Source of the DNA: Paracoccaceae bacterium
GTDB taxonomy: Bacteria; Pseudomonadota; Alphaproteobacteria; Rhodobacterales; Rhodobacteraceae
Assembly (NCBI GenBank): GCA_007695345.1
Contig: REDZ01000099.1
Location: forward strand, 1 to 58,748
Length of the DNA stretch: 58,748 bases
Direction: 5' to 3'
The notes under the pieces are model-generated. The model worked only from the letters and a program-made list of their open reading frames with translations. It was not told the origin of the DNA and made no database searches. This document shows positions 39,069-48,312 of the stretch, piece by piece. The position numbers and the translations under genes are program-made. The stretch's first letter is position 1. The number at the start of each line of letters is the position of its first letter.

Positions 39069-39764
39069 TCAGGCGTTGGCGGCGTGTCGTATCAGGGCGC
39101 TTTCGCTTGGCGGGGCGCTGCCAAGTGCCACGCGCAGGGTCGCGATCGCGGCCGTCGTGCCGTCGATCACCGGCACCGGCACCTCTGCCTGCAACCTGCC
39201 TGCCAGTCCAGCCAGCGGCCCACCCCCCAGAACGATGCTGCTGACAGTGTCCGCGCGGGCAGACAACTGGCACAGCTCCAGCAACTGCGGCGCGAACCGG
39301 ACCTGTATATCGCCCGGATCATCCCAGCTTGCGCCATCCACCATATGCATCGCGACCAGACGGTCGGCATGCCCGTAGCCCAGTGCGGTCTTGCGCAAGG
39401 CATCTGCCATTGTCGGGGCGAAGGACACGATCGACATGCGCGGCCCCAGCACCGAGGCCATGGCATAGGCCGCCTGCGCGATCCCCACCACGGGCAGGCT
39501 GGTCCGCGCGCGCACGGCGCTCAACCCGGTATCGCCGAAAGAGGCGAGAATAATGCCATCGACAGGCTGACGCCATGCTGCGATGGTTTGCGTCACGGCT
39601 GCTTCGGCCGTGCGCGCATCCTCGGGCGTAACGATCAGTTCGGGCGCGCCTGCGGCAGAGATGGTCGTCATTTCCTCGCCCGGCTGGCAGGCGGCTTGTG
39701 CGGCCGCGTCGATCCGTGCCGTGACCGTGGCAGAGGAATTGGGGTTCATGATCAGTAGTCGCAT
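39069..39764 (-). CDS. Asp/Glu/hydantoin racemase-fold protein lacking both catalytic cysteines
   Basis: A 231-residue member of the Asp/Glu/hydantoin racemase superfamily with the opening MRLLIMNPNSSATVTARI. In active racemases the two cysteines lie in CFGDPG and LGCAxL. Here the first site reads ASFGDTG (S75) and the second LGGGPLAG (G181), so both acid/base cysteines are absent. It could be a non-racemase branch (lyase, isomerase or binding protein). It starts four bases after dctM and ends one base before the MFS gene, so it belongs to the TRAP operon and should handle the imported compound. Confidence 0.82.
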   Translation of the reverse strand: MRLLIMNPNSSATVTARIDAAAQAACQPGEEMTTISAAGAPELIVTPEDARTAEAAVTQTIAAWRQPVDGIILASFGDTGLSAVRARTSLPVVGIAQAAYAMASVLGPRMSIVSFAPTMADALRKTALGYGHADRLVAMHMVDGASWDDPGDIQVRFAPQLLELCQLSARADTVSSIVLGGGPLAGLAGRLQAEVPVPVIDGTTAAIATLRVALGSAPPSESALIRHAANA

Positions 39765-39768
39765 TGCG

Positions 39769-41058
39769 TTATCCCAGAATGATCGATGGCAGCCAGAGCG
39801 AAATGGCCGGGAAGATATTGACCAGCGTCAGCGCCACCAGCATCGCCCCGATGAACACCATCAGCGGCGGAACGATCTTGCCGATGGAGATTTTCGCAAT
39901 CGAGCAGGTGATCAGCACGACCGAGGCCACAGGCGGCGTCTGCTGCCCGATGCCGAGATTGAGCGTGATGATCAGCCCGAAATGCACCCTGTCGATGCCC
40001 AACTGGTCGGCCAGCGGCAGAAAGATCGGAACCAGCATCAGGATCGCAGGTGTGCCATGCACGATGGTGCCTGCCAGCAGGAAGAACACATTGATCGCCA
40101 GCAGCACCACCCAGTAGTTTTCCGAGATCCCGAGGATGGCATTGGCAATATCCTGCGGGATGCGCTGATTGGTCAGATACCATCCCAGCAGCGTGGATGT
40201 CGCCACGATGAACATCAGCATGGCGCTGCGCTTGCCCGCGATGCGCAGCGTATCGACAAAGCTTTCCCAGCTGAGTGTGCGGTAGACGAGCGCGGCCATG
40301 ACGATGGACCACAGCGCGGCCACGGCGCCTGCTTCCGTCGCGGTGAAGATACCACCCAGGATGCCCACCAGGATCAGGATCGGCAGCGTCAGTGGCAGGG
40401 CTGCGTCCTTGCCTGTGTCGAGCACGCGCGCGAAGCTGAAGGCCCCCTCGGTCGGGAAGCCCTTGTAGACGGCGATGCCGTAGGCCGTCATCAGCAACAG
40501 AAAGCAGACCAGAAACCCTGGCAGGATGCCAGCGGCGAACAGCTCCGCGATCGAGGCATTGGCGACATAGGCATACAGGATCAGGTTCAGCGACGGCGGC
40601 ACGATGATCGCCATGGTGGCCGAGGTCGAAGTGACCGCCGCAGCGAAAGCCGCTGAATATCCGCGCTTTTTCATCTGCGGGATCATGACCGAGCCAATCG
40701 CCGCCGCATCCGATGTGGCTGTGCCCGAAATCTCGGAAAAGAACAGCGAGGTCAGGATGTTGACATGCGCAAGCCCACCACGGATATGGCCCACGAGAGA
40801 AGATGCAAAGGCCAGCAGCTTCTCGGCGATCCTGCCCTGATTCATGACCTCGCCCGCGATCATGAACAGCAATGCAGCGACCAGCAGGTAGTTATTCGCA
40901 CCGCCAAAGGGGATCAGCCCGATGATCTGCGGCACGACGGCAGGGTCGAGGAAAATCATCACGGTGGCGGTGATGCCCAGCACAAAGGCAATGGGCACAC
41001 CCATCAGCAAAAGGCCGATCAGAAGGATCAGGATGATGTAGCCGGGGTCCATGAACAT
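39769..41058 (-). CDS. TRAP transporter large permease, DctM type
   Basis: A 429-residue membrane protein with 12 or so helices, the channel subunit of a tripartite ATP-independent periplasmic importer. Typical patterns are GVPIAFVLGITA near residue 20, SEISGTATSDAAAIGSVMIPQM (about 108-129) and a C-terminal GIGQQTPPVASVV. The start overlaps the DctQ stop as TGATG. It should use a sodium gradient to import an organic acid delivered by the DctP protein. Confidence 0.92.
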   Translation of the reverse strand: MFMDPGYIILILLIGLLLMGVPIAFVLGITATVMIFLDPAVVPQIIGLIPFGGANNYLLVAALLFMIAGEVMNQGRIAEKLLAFASSLVGHIRGGLAHVNILTSLFFSEISGTATSDAAAIGSVMIPQMKKRGYSAAFAAAVTSTSATMAIIVPPSLNLILYAYVANASIAELFAAGILPGFLVCFLLLMTAYGIAVYKGFPTEGAFSFARVLDTGKDAALPLTLPILILVGILGGIFTATEAGAVAALWSIVMAALVYRTLSWESFVDTLRIAGKRSAMLMFIVATSTLLGWYLTNQRIPQDIANAILGISENYWVVLLAINVFFLLAGTIVHGTPAILMLVPIFLPLADQLGIDRVHFGLIITLNLGIGQQTPPVASVVLITCSIAKISIGKIVPPLMVFIGAMLVALTLVNIFPAISLWLPSIILG

Positions 41059-41579
41059 CAGCCATCTCCTTCCGGCAGCAATTCACCGGGATTGATGCGG
41101 CCCATGATCAGACCTGCCAGACGGACAGTGCAGATCAGCACGATCAGGGCACCGCCCACCGGCATGGCCCCGCGAAACAGGATGACCGGCAGATCGACAG
41201 AGATCAGCGTGCGCCCCATGAAGCTGAGCGCGGCCTTGCCGCCGAACCAGAACAGGACTGCGCCGAACCCGGCCATCAGGATCTGGTTGATGCAGGCCAG
41301 CACCCGCTGCGCCCCCAGATTCAGGCTGCGGGCAACGGAATCGAAGCCCAGATGCTCGTTCGTGCGCGTCAGATAGGCTGCGCCGATAAATGTCAGCATG
41401 GCAAGGATATGAGCGGGCAGTTCCTCACCCCAGGATGCAGAGCGGTTCAGGATGAACCGCGCGAACACGGCATAATTCAAGAGGACCAGCAAGATGCCCG
41501 CCACTGTTATCGTGAAGATATCCAGTGCGCGGCACATCTGCCGGTCAAGCCAGAGCACGATCTTTCCGAGACTGTCCAT
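41058..41579 (-). CDS. TRAP transporter small permease, DctQ type
   Basis: A 173-residue four-helix subunit with the motifs LNRSASWGEELPAHILAMLTF and TNEHLGFDSVA typical of DctQ. I chose ATG 41579, which has AGGAG seven bases upstream; an in-frame TTG at 41594 is less likely. It couples translationally to DctM. A strong stem-loop (41617-41642) separates it from the binding-protein gene. Confidence 0.9.
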   Translation of the reverse strand: MDSLGKIVLWLDRQMCRALDIFTITVAGILLVLLNYAVFARFILNRSASWGEELPAHILAMLTFIGAAYLTRTNEHLGFDSVARSLNLGAQRVLACINQILMAGFGAVLFWFGGKAALSFMGRTLISVDLPVILFRGAMPVGGALIVLICTVRLAGLIMGRINPGELLPEGDG

Positions 41580-41616
41580 CACATTCTCCTGCAATCGGGG
41601 TGCGGATGAGGGGGCA

Positions 41617-41642
41617 GGGCCTTGCGTGGTGTCGCAAGGCCC
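41617..41642 (-). other. Intercistronic stem-loop after the DctP gene
   Basis: GGGCCTTGCG and CGCAAGGCCC form a perfect 10-bp stem around a six-base loop, nine bases after the dctP stop. No T-run follows. It probably protects the binding-protein mRNA. Confidence 0.6.
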
Positions 41643-41651
41643 AGAGGGGGC

Positions 41652-42629
41652 TTACTCGAGGCCCAGCACCTCGCGGGTGACGGCGATCATGTCCGCGCCG
41701 ATGGCATCGACGAAAAGCGGATCGTCATAAAGCGGCAGCGCTGCGGCCTGAAAGGCTTCGAAATCCACTTCATTGATGGCGATCTTGTCAGACAGCTCTT
41801 CCAGAATGCGCGCGTCGGTTTCCTCGCCCCATTCAAAGGTCCAGGGGGCGGTTTCTGCCGCGATGCGCAGCACTGTCTCGCGCACTTCGGGGGTCTGGGC
41901 GTCCAGCCACGGTTCGCCAAACAGCATGAAGGTGGGAAGATAGACGTGGTTGGACAGGGACATGTAGTCCTGCACTTCATAGAAGCGGGCGCTGTCGGCG
42001 ATCTGCGCGGGGTTTTCCTGCCCGTCGATCACGCCCTGATCCAGGCCGGAATACACCTCGCCAAAGGACAGGGGGGTGGCATTTGCGCCCAGCGTGTTGA
42101 ACATGGCGACGCGCTGGCGGTTGGTGGGGGTGCGAATGCGCATCCCGGTCATGTCATCTGGTGTGACGATCGGGCGGACCTTGTTCGTGATCACGCGAAA
42201 GCCGTTGTCCCACAGGGCCGACAGGACAATGCCTTGCCCCTCGAACCCCTCTGACAGCAGATCAAATGCAGGCGAGGCTGCAAATTCCTGCACCTTGTCG
42301 CGGCTCTCGAACAGATAGGGCAGATCGAACACGGCGGTCCGGGGGTTGATCTGAACGACAGCCGATGCGGACAGGGACGCATGATGCGTGCCGAAGCCAA
42401 GCCCCTGCAGCACGTCCTCTTCAGAGCCGAGCGTGTTGCCCATGAAAATCTGCACATCCATGCTGGGCAGTTCTTCCTCGACCCTGTCCTTGAATTCCAG
42501 CAGGAAGGCATGGGCGAAGCTGCCATCGGGCAGAGATGAGTTGATCTGGAGAACCTGCGCCTGTGTGACGGCGGGCAGGACAATTGCGACAGATGCGGCA
42601 AGCGCGGAAAGACGGAAATTGAAGGTCAT
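41652..42629 (-). CDS. TRAP transporter substrate-binding protein, DctP type
   Basis: A 325-residue periplasmic protein. The signal peptide is MTFNFRLSALAASVAIVLPAVTQAQ; the mature region has LPDGSFAHAFLLEFKDRVEE, then MRIRTPTNRQRVAMFNTLGANATPLSFGEVYSGLDQGVIDGQENP, in which the arginine of RIRTP is the usual carboxylate ligand. This points to an organic acid. ATG 42629 follows AGAGGT. It is the first gene of the operon and 192 bases after the RpiR-type gene, with a candidate operator in between. Confidence 0.9.
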   Translation of the reverse strand: MTFNFRLSALAASVAIVLPAVTQAQVLQINSSLPDGSFAHAFLLEFKDRVEEELPSMDVQIFMGNTLGSEEDVLQGLGFGTHHASLSASAVVQINPRTAVFDLPYLFESRDKVQEFAASPAFDLLSEGFEGQGIVLSALWDNGFRVITNKVRPIVTPDDMTGMRIRTPTNRQRVAMFNTLGANATPLSFGEVYSGLDQGVIDGQENPAQIADSARFYEVQDYMSLSNHVYLPTFMLFGEPWLDAQTPEVRETVLRIAAETAPWTFEWGEETDARILEELSDKIAINEVDFEAFQAAALPLYDDPLFVDAIGADMIAVTREVLGLE

Positions 42630-42709
42630 CTTTGTACCTCTGGAGTTGGAGTGTCGGACGGCCTGTTTCGGCACACCCAGCGGTACACAATTTTCCTGAA
42701 TGTCTAACA

Positions 42710-42725
42710 TGAAAAAATATTTTCA
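42710..42725. promoter_or_regulatory. Candidate RpiR-type operator upstream of dctP
   Basis: TGAAAA-AATA-TTTTCA is a perfect inverted repeat in the AT-rich stretch 81 bases upstream of the dctP start. RpiR-family sites often have TGAAA/TTTCA arms, and the regulator gene is next door. Confidence 0.45.
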
Positions 42726-42820
42726 CGGCAATTTATTCCGTATCGTTCCCGGAGCGGACGCAATTTTGGGCAGAAAAGGCCGTGATTGACTACAGATCGG
42801 GCGCTTTGAAGGCGCTGAAA

Positions 42821-43693
42821 TCAGAACTCATCCAGCGAATCATGCAGCGCCTCGATCGCCAGAAGGCGCTTGCGCCCGCCCTGACCGGATCGTTCCAGCG
42901 CGCGGGTGGCCAGAACATGGCACAGGGTCAGAACGGCAGCGTGGTTGAACAGGGGGCCCGGCGCCGTTGTCTGCACGCGCAGCCGCCATTGCGGTGCAAG
43001 TTCCGCCTCGAATTGCGACAGATCGGCCCCTGGTTGCGCGGTCACATCGCTGATCAGCGCCGCCCGCGCCGGGGTCTGGCGCAGCTCGCGGCATAGTGCG
43101 GGCAACTGACGCACAGTGCGCCGCAACGCGAACAGGATGACCACATCTCCCTTCGAGATACTGCCGAGGCATTCGGCCAGCGTCTGTCCCGCCATCGGCA
43201 GGACCGTCACATTGGGCACGATCTGCCCGATCTGCGCCCCAAGATAGAACGCAAAGGCCTGCGCGGTTCGAAACCCGATGATCCAGACCCGTGGCGCACG
43301 CAGCACCGCGTCAGCCAGATCGTCGATTTCAGCCAGAGAGATCGCGGCAAAGCTGTTTTCAACATTCTGCCGGCCCTGCGCGATCTGGGCCATCAGCGCG
43401 GCCTCTGGTCCCTGATCGCTGGTAGAGACACGAAATACAGCAGCCCCGGCCTGCTGGGTCGCACGCGCTGCGTGCCGCGCCTGGTCGAAATTCTCGTAAC
43501 CCAGGCGGCGCACAAACCGTGTGACTGTCGCATTCGACACATTTGCCAGTTGTGCAAGCTCGGTTGCGGAATAGCTGGCGATCTCGCCCGGAAAGGACAG
43601 AATCGTTTCTGCCAGCCGCCGCTCGCTGGGGTGCAGACTGGGCAATGCGCCCCTGATACGGGCGATATAGGAACCGGAGCTGGTGCGTGTCAT
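42821..43693 (-). CDS. MurR/RpiR-family transcriptional regulator
   Basis: A 290-residue regulator: an N-terminal HTH_6 domain (about residues 10-80) with ELAQLANVSNATVTRFVRRLGYENF and a C-terminal SIS domain (about 125-255) with IIGFRTAQAFAFYLGAQIGQ and KGDVVILFALRRTVRQL. SIS domains of this family usually sense phosphosugars, yet some regulate organic-acid or amino-acid genes. It precedes the TRAP operon on the same strand and probably controls it. The 206 bases upstream to the glycosyltransferase gene contain no feature I recognise. Confidence 0.87.
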   Translation of the reverse strand: MTRTSSGSYIARIRGALPSLHPSERRLAETILSFPGEIASYSATELAQLANVSNATVTRFVRRLGYENFDQARHAARATQQAGAAVFRVSTSDQGPEAALMAQIAQGRQNVENSFAAISLAEIDDLADAVLRAPRVWIIGFRTAQAFAFYLGAQIGQIVPNVTVLPMAGQTLAECLGSISKGDVVILFALRRTVRQLPALCRELRQTPARAALISDVTAQPGADLSQFEAELAPQWRLRVQTTAPGPLFNHAAVLTLCHVLATRALERSGQGGRKRLLAIEALHDSLDEF

Positions 43694-43899
43694 GCCGTCT
43701 TGTTAGCCGAGATATGGAAGAATGCGCCAGTCATTTGATGACAACGCCCCGGCCCCGTTCGGCGGTCTTTTCGGACTCCTTGAGTCGAGGGCGGCAGATA
43801 TGGCGGCGCTGGCAGATTTGCCCCCGGTAAGCTCTGCTCAGATCACGCCCGCAGTGTCATTCCCGATCACCATGTTGCGGTGCCCATCCGAAGATGCGG

Positions 43900-44955
43900 T
43901 CACACCCCCGGCGCTGCCACATGCTGCACCACCTGTCGCATCACGCGCGCCGTGTCCCGCCAATGGGGCAGGGCAGTGCTGCGCGCTGCGCTCTCATTGG
44001 CAAGGCGCTTGCGCTCGGCCGCGTCGGTCAGCAGCCGTTCCAGAGCGGCGGCAAACGCTGCCGGGTCATCGGGCGGCGTCAGCAAGGCAGCGCCATCGGG
44101 CACGGTCTGGGGCACGGCACCCACGGCGCAGGACAGGATCGGCAGGCCGTAAAGCTGCGCTTCGCTCAGCACCAGCCCGTATCCCTCATAGCGGGTGGCC
44201 AGCGCGAAGAGTGTCGCCTGCCGATAAAGCTGATCCAGCCGCGCAGTCGGGACCACCCCCTCGAACACGACACGATGATCCAGGTGCAAACGCGCGCGCT
44301 GGGCCAGCAGCGCCTGTCGGACACCCTCATCATGCGTCATCCCGACGATGGAACAGGTCCAGTCCAGATGCGCCACGCGCGCCAGTGCGTCGATCAGGAT
44401 GTCATGGCCCTTGCGCGCGCAGATGATCCCGACAGACAAGATCAGCGGGGGGATCGCCTTGTCCATTGGCCCGCCCTGCGACGGGCGGTCAAAACCCGGC
44501 AGCGCAATGGAGATCCGCCCCGGTTCGACCCCGAATTGCGCAACCAGTATCTCGCGCGTATGCGGTGAGGGCACGACAACATGCGCGGCATGGCGCAGAT
44601 TGGCTGTTTCCCGTGCGATAAGCGCCTTCGCGCGGTCGGGCGGCAACCCGGCCTCCAGGCCCAGCGGATGATGCAGCATGGCGATCACCGGGCGTTGTGT
44701 GCGGGCAAGGATATCCGTGTCCATCGCGCCAAAGACCAGCCCGTCCAGAATAAGCGGCATGCCGTCGGGCAACGCAGCCAGTGCGCGGGCCAGATCGGCC
44801 TCGGCCTCGGGCGTGGGGTGCGGCCAGGAGGTGATGAGCCGCACATGCCGCGTGGGCTGGCCGATCTCGTTCAGGGATTCCAGCAGGCGGCGTTCGTAGA
44901 TATAGCCACCCGTGCGGGTATTCAGATCCCCCGGAATCGCGAATGCAGCTTCCAT
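43900..44955 (-). CDS. Glycosyltransferase, family 4 type
   Basis: A 351-residue GT-B glycosyltransferase. The nucleotide-sugar-binding C-terminal domain contains ILSVGIICARKGHDILIDAL and the E-x7-E pattern in RYEGYGLVLSEAQLYGLPIL (about residues 255-275). It starts only four bases after the fused permease, so it is the last gene of the ABC operon from 48312. A glycosyltransferase in such an operon is unusual; there is no other polysaccharide gene nearby to suggest an acceptor. Confidence 0.83.
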   Translation of the reverse strand: MEAAFAIPGDLNTRTGGYIYERRLLESLNEIGQPTRHVRLITSWPHPTPEAEADLARALAALPDGMPLILDGLVFGAMDTDILARTQRPVIAMLHHPLGLEAGLPPDRAKALIARETANLRHAAHVVVPSPHTREILVAQFGVEPGRISIALPGFDRPSQGGPMDKAIPPLILSVGIICARKGHDILIDALARVAHLDWTCSIVGMTHDEGVRQALLAQRARLHLDHRVVFEGVVPTARLDQLYRQATLFALATRYEGYGLVLSEAQLYGLPILSCAVGAVPQTVPDGAALLTPPDDPAAFAAALERLLTDAAERKRLANESAARSTALPHWRDTARVMRQVVQHVAAPGV

Positions 44956-44958
44956 GGC

Positions 44959-46527
44959 CTAGCCCCTCAATTGTTCCGGCGCGACCCGTGCGAACACGGC
45001 GCGTTCCAGCCACGCGACCAGCGCGTAACCCAGACAGGACCCGGCCGCCACCACCACGATGGCCGCCCAGAGCATGTTGTAATTCGAGGTCGAGGCCGTC
45101 ATCGCCATCAGCGCCCCCAGTCCGCGCCCTGTGGCCAGCCACTCCGCGACGGTCACGGCCAGAACCGCTGCCGGGACCGACAGCCGCGCAGCCGCGAAGA
45201 AGGCGGGCAGCATGGCCGGGATCTGCGCGTGCCACAGCCGCATCAGCGGCGAGGTGGCGTAAATCCGCATCATGTCGAGGGCCTGTCCGGGCGCCTGGCG
45301 CAACCCCTGAATACAGGCCACCAATGCGGGAAAGAACGTCATGACCGCAACAATCGTGATCGTCCCCGCCGATCCACGCCCCAAGGCAAGTACGATCAGT
45401 GGCGCAGTGGTCACGATCGGGACCGAGCGCAAGGCAATCGCCACCGGCAGCACGGCCCCGGCCAGCCATGGCACCAGCACCAGCACCATCGCCAGCACCG
45501 CGCCCAGCGCCAGCCCGGCCAGATAACCCGGCACCACCTGCACCAGAGTCTGGGATGATGCGGCCCACAGGGCGGCGCGATTGGCCTCGGCCCCTGGTGC
45601 GGTGACCAGGAAGCGCCACAGGTCATCGGGGCGTTTGGCGAAGAAGCGGCTCAGATCGAAGGCTTCCATCGCCACCCACCACAGCGCCAGAACGACAAGA
45701 AGCGTGACCCCTGCGAGCCCCGCGCCCCGCAGCATCGCATTGCCGCGCGCCCGTTCCGGGGCGGTCGCCAGCAGAATATCGGGGCGCCCATGCGTCAGGC
45801 GGCGCGCCAGCGCCCCGACCACGCCATAGGCCAGCATCGACACTGTCGCGGCCACAAGCGCGATGGCCCAGGTCGCATCGACATCAAGCGCGCGCATCGC
45901 ACGGATGCTCAGCACGCCCATGCCCCGCTCGGCGCCCGTGAACTCGCCCACCATCGCGCCCAGAAACGCCGCCGGTGCCGCGATCTGCAACCCGGCCATC
46001 AGATAGGGCAGCGCCGCCATCAGCCGCACCTGCACAAAGGTGGTCCACGCCCCCCGCCCATAGAGCCGCATCAGATCGAACCAGCTTGCGGGCGCGGCAC
46101 GCAGCCCTACCAGTAGCGGAATGAAGGTCGTGTAATAGACCGACAGCGCGGCCAGTGTGATCTGCGGCCCCGGTCCCGGCCCGTAGAGCACCCGCAGCAC
46201 CGGACCGGTGGCGACCAGCGGCAGACAGAACACCACCAGCGCAATGGCAGCCACGATGACCCGCATCTGCGGCAAAAGCGCCACGACAAGTGCAAGCAGA
46301 ATGGCCGCCAGATTGCCTGCCAGAAAGCCCCAGCCCGCATTCTGCACCGTCACCCAGAGCGCGCGGCCGATCAGCGCGTGATGATCGGCCAGATAGGCGG
46401 ACACAGCAAGCGGGCCGGACAGCATGTAGCTGCCAAGAACTGCCTGCGCCGCAAGGTGCCACAGCAGCAGCACAGCAAGCACACCCAGCGCCTGGCGCGG
46501 CAGGTCATGACGGGCAAGCGCGGTCAT
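44959..46527 (-). CDS. Fused double-domain ABC permease
   Basis: A 522-residue permease formed by two tandem BPD_transp_1 domains (about residues 1-250 and 260-520). Each has its own coupling loop: GLRAAPASWFDLMRLYGRG in the first and GLRQAPGQALDMMRIYATS in the second. Most TauT/THI5-class importers use separate single-domain permeases, so this is a genuine fusion covering the whole channel. It begins inside the ATPase stop (ATGA overlap) and ends just before the glycosyltransferase. Confidence 0.87.
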   Translation of the reverse strand: MTALARHDLPRQALGVLAVLLLWHLAAQAVLGSYMLSGPLAVSAYLADHHALIGRALWVTVQNAGWGFLAGNLAAILLALVVALLPQMRVIVAAIALVVFCLPLVATGPVLRVLYGPGPGPQITLAALSVYYTTFIPLLVGLRAAPASWFDLMRLYGRGAWTTFVQVRLMAALPYLMAGLQIAAPAAFLGAMVGEFTGAERGMGVLSIRAMRALDVDATWAIALVAATVSMLAYGVVGALARRLTHGRPDILLATAPERARGNAMLRGAGLAGVTLLVVLALWWVAMEAFDLSRFFAKRPDDLWRFLVTAPGAEANRAALWAASSQTLVQVVPGYLAGLALGAVLAMVLVLVPWLAGAVLPVAIALRSVPIVTTAPLIVLALGRGSAGTITIVAVMTFFPALVACIQGLRQAPGQALDMMRIYATSPLMRLWHAQIPAMLPAFFAAARLSVPAAVLAVTVAEWLATGRGLGALMAMTASTSNYNMLWAAIVVVAAGSCLGYALVAWLERAVFARVAPEQLRG

Positions 46528-47327
46528 TGCGCAGCCTGCCGCGCCTCGGGTCCGGTTTCGTCCCAGCCCTGGGACAGCGCCGCAGACACCTGATCGACAA
46601 GCGCAAGCTGCGCGGCCCGATCGTTGCGCGATGCGTCCGGAACGGCAATGTCGCCGACCACGCGCGCGGGACGGCTGGAAAAGACGATGACGCGGTCCGC
46701 CAGCGCCACGGCTTCGCGCACCGAATGTGTGACCATCATGCAGGTGGTGCCACTGGCCTGCCACAGCGGCGGCAACTCCGCATTCAGTCGCGCACGGGTC
46801 AGTTCATCCACCGCGCCAAAGGGCTCATCCAGGAGCAGGATGCGCGGCTGCGTGACCAGACAGCGCGCTATGGCCACGCGCTGTCGCATCCCCCCCGACA
46901 GCTCTGCCGGGCGGGCCTGTTCGAACCCGGCAAGGCCCACGCGCGCGATCATGCCTGTCACGGCATCGGGATCGGCGTCTTGCCGCGCCAGCTTGCGGGC
47001 CAGCGCGATATTTCCCTGCACCGAACGCCATGGCAGCAGCGAGGCATCCTGAAACGCCATGGCAAGCGCGCCCTTGCGCTGCATCGCCTCGGGGCTCTCG
47101 TCACCCATGCTGATCGCGCCTGCACTCGGCGTCTCCAGGCCAGCGATCATCCGCAGCAGGGTGGATTTCCCGCAGCCAGAGGGGCCCACGAGGGCGGTCA
47201 TCTGCCCGCCCGCGAATGTCAGCGACAGCGGCGCCACGGCCTCGATCTGTGCGGGGCCGTCGCCGAATGTCTTGGCAACGTCGGTGCAGATGATGTCGGG
47301 GCCGGGCGCGGACATGGCCTCAGCCAT
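46524..47327 (-). CDS. ABC transporter ATPase of the THI5/NMT1-like system
   Basis: A 267-residue ATPase with Walker [11 protein letters not shown]-loop FQDASLLPWRS, signature LSGGMRQR, Walker B ILLLDEPFGAVDELTR and H-loop VTHSVREA. LLPWR after the Q-loop is common in the NitT/TauT/ThiZ class. I favour ATG 47327, which has a GAGG site in the end of the binding-protein gene and overlaps it by eight bases; ATG 47315 is an alternative. Confidence 0.9.
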   Translation of the reverse strand: MAEAMSAPGPDIICTDVAKTFGDGPAQIEAVAPLSLTFAGGQMTALVGPSGCGKSTLLRMIAGLETPSAGAISMGDESPEAMQRKGALAMAFQDASLLPWRSVQGNIALARKLARQDADPDAVTGMIARVGLAGFEQARPAELSGGMRQRVAIARCLVTQPRILLLDEPFGAVDELTRARLNAELPPLWQASGTTCMMVTHSVREAVALADRVIVFSSRPARVVGDIAVPDASRNDRAAQLALVDQVSAALSQGWDETGPEARQAAQ

Positions 47328-48312
47328 GCACCTCTTCCAGAATGGACCGGTCCCACAGTGCGGCGTCCACGGGCATACCCAATAGTGCCAGCGTCTCGAT
47401 ATTCCGGGCAACCGTGTCATCCGTCCACCAGCCAAAGCCATTGGCATCGGTCAGGTCCGAGAACATCAGCGGCACCTGCCGCCGCGCCTGTTCGATCTGC
47501 GTGGGTCGGTCCAGCCCGGCATCGGGGAACCGCGCCAGCGTCAGGTCGGTGGCGGCGTCCAGATCGCGGCGGTATTCTTCCCAGCCCATGACCTCGCCCG
47601 CCATAAGCGCGACAAGATCGGCGCGGCGGTTGGCCAGCGAGTCCTCGGTGGCGATGTAGGTCTGCGAATGCAGCGTGTAGCCGAAATCGGCCATCAGCAT
47701 GGTGACCGAGTCGATGCCCTGCACATACATTGCGATGGGCAGATCGGTCGACCAGCACAGCAGGCAATCGACCTCGCCCGCGACAAGGGGCGCGGCATCA
47801 TATTGCGTCGGGATGACCTCGATCCGGTCGATATCCACGTCATTCAGGGTCGCGAGCGTCTGCAGAACCGGCATGTTCGCAAGCGGCATCCCGATGCGTT
47901 TGCCTTCCATGTCCTTTGGTTCATTGACCGGGTTGTCGGGCAGCGACGCGATGGCGAAGGGATTGTTCTGCATGGCGACACCGATGATCCGGAAAGGCGC
48001 CCCTTCCTGCACGGCAGAGGCCGTGTAATCGGCAGCCGAGATACCGACCAGCGCGTTTCCGGTCACAACCGGCGGCTCTACCGGTGCGTTCGGCCCCCCG
48101 GCGTCAAGCCGTACGGACAGGCCGCGATCCGCCCAGAACCCGCGTTCATCGGCGATATAGCTGCCGGCGAACTGCACCGAATGCAGCCAGGAAAGCTGCA
48201 ACGCAACTGACGTGTCCTGCGCCATCACCCCGCGCGTGCCCAGTGCCATCGCACCGACGCCGCCCAGCCCCATCTGCATCAGATGCCGCCGCGATATGTC
48301 AAAACGTGTCAT
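47320..48312 (-). CDS. Tat-exported THI5/NMT1-like ABC substrate-binding protein
   Basis: A 330-residue binding protein with a twin-arginine leader (SRRHLMQMGLGG, then AMALGTRGVMAQ). The mature region resembles the THI5/NMT1 family that binds pyrimidines such as hydroxymethylpyrimidine: LQLSWLHSVQFAGSYIADERGFW and an internal PVVTGNALVGISAADYTASA. ATG 48312 follows AGGGGG. I looked for a TPP riboswitch in the upstream 350 bases and saw none, so thiamine-precursor transport is possible but unsupported by regulation. Nitrogenous or sulfur compounds remain alternatives. Confidence 0.83.
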   Translation of the reverse strand: MTRFDISRRHLMQMGLGGVGAMALGTRGVMAQDTSVALQLSWLHSVQFAGSYIADERGFWADRGLSVRLDAGGPNAPVEPPVVTGNALVGISAADYTASAVQEGAPFRIIGVAMQNNPFAIASLPDNPVNEPKDMEGKRIGMPLANMPVLQTLATLNDVDIDRIEVIPTQYDAAPLVAGEVDCLLCWSTDLPIAMYVQGIDSVTMLMADFGYTLHSQTYIATEDSLANRRADLVALMAGEVMGWEEYRRDLDAATDLTLARFPDAGLDRPTQIEQARRQVPLMFSDLTDANGFGWWTDDTVARNIETLALLGMPVDAALWDRSILEEVHG

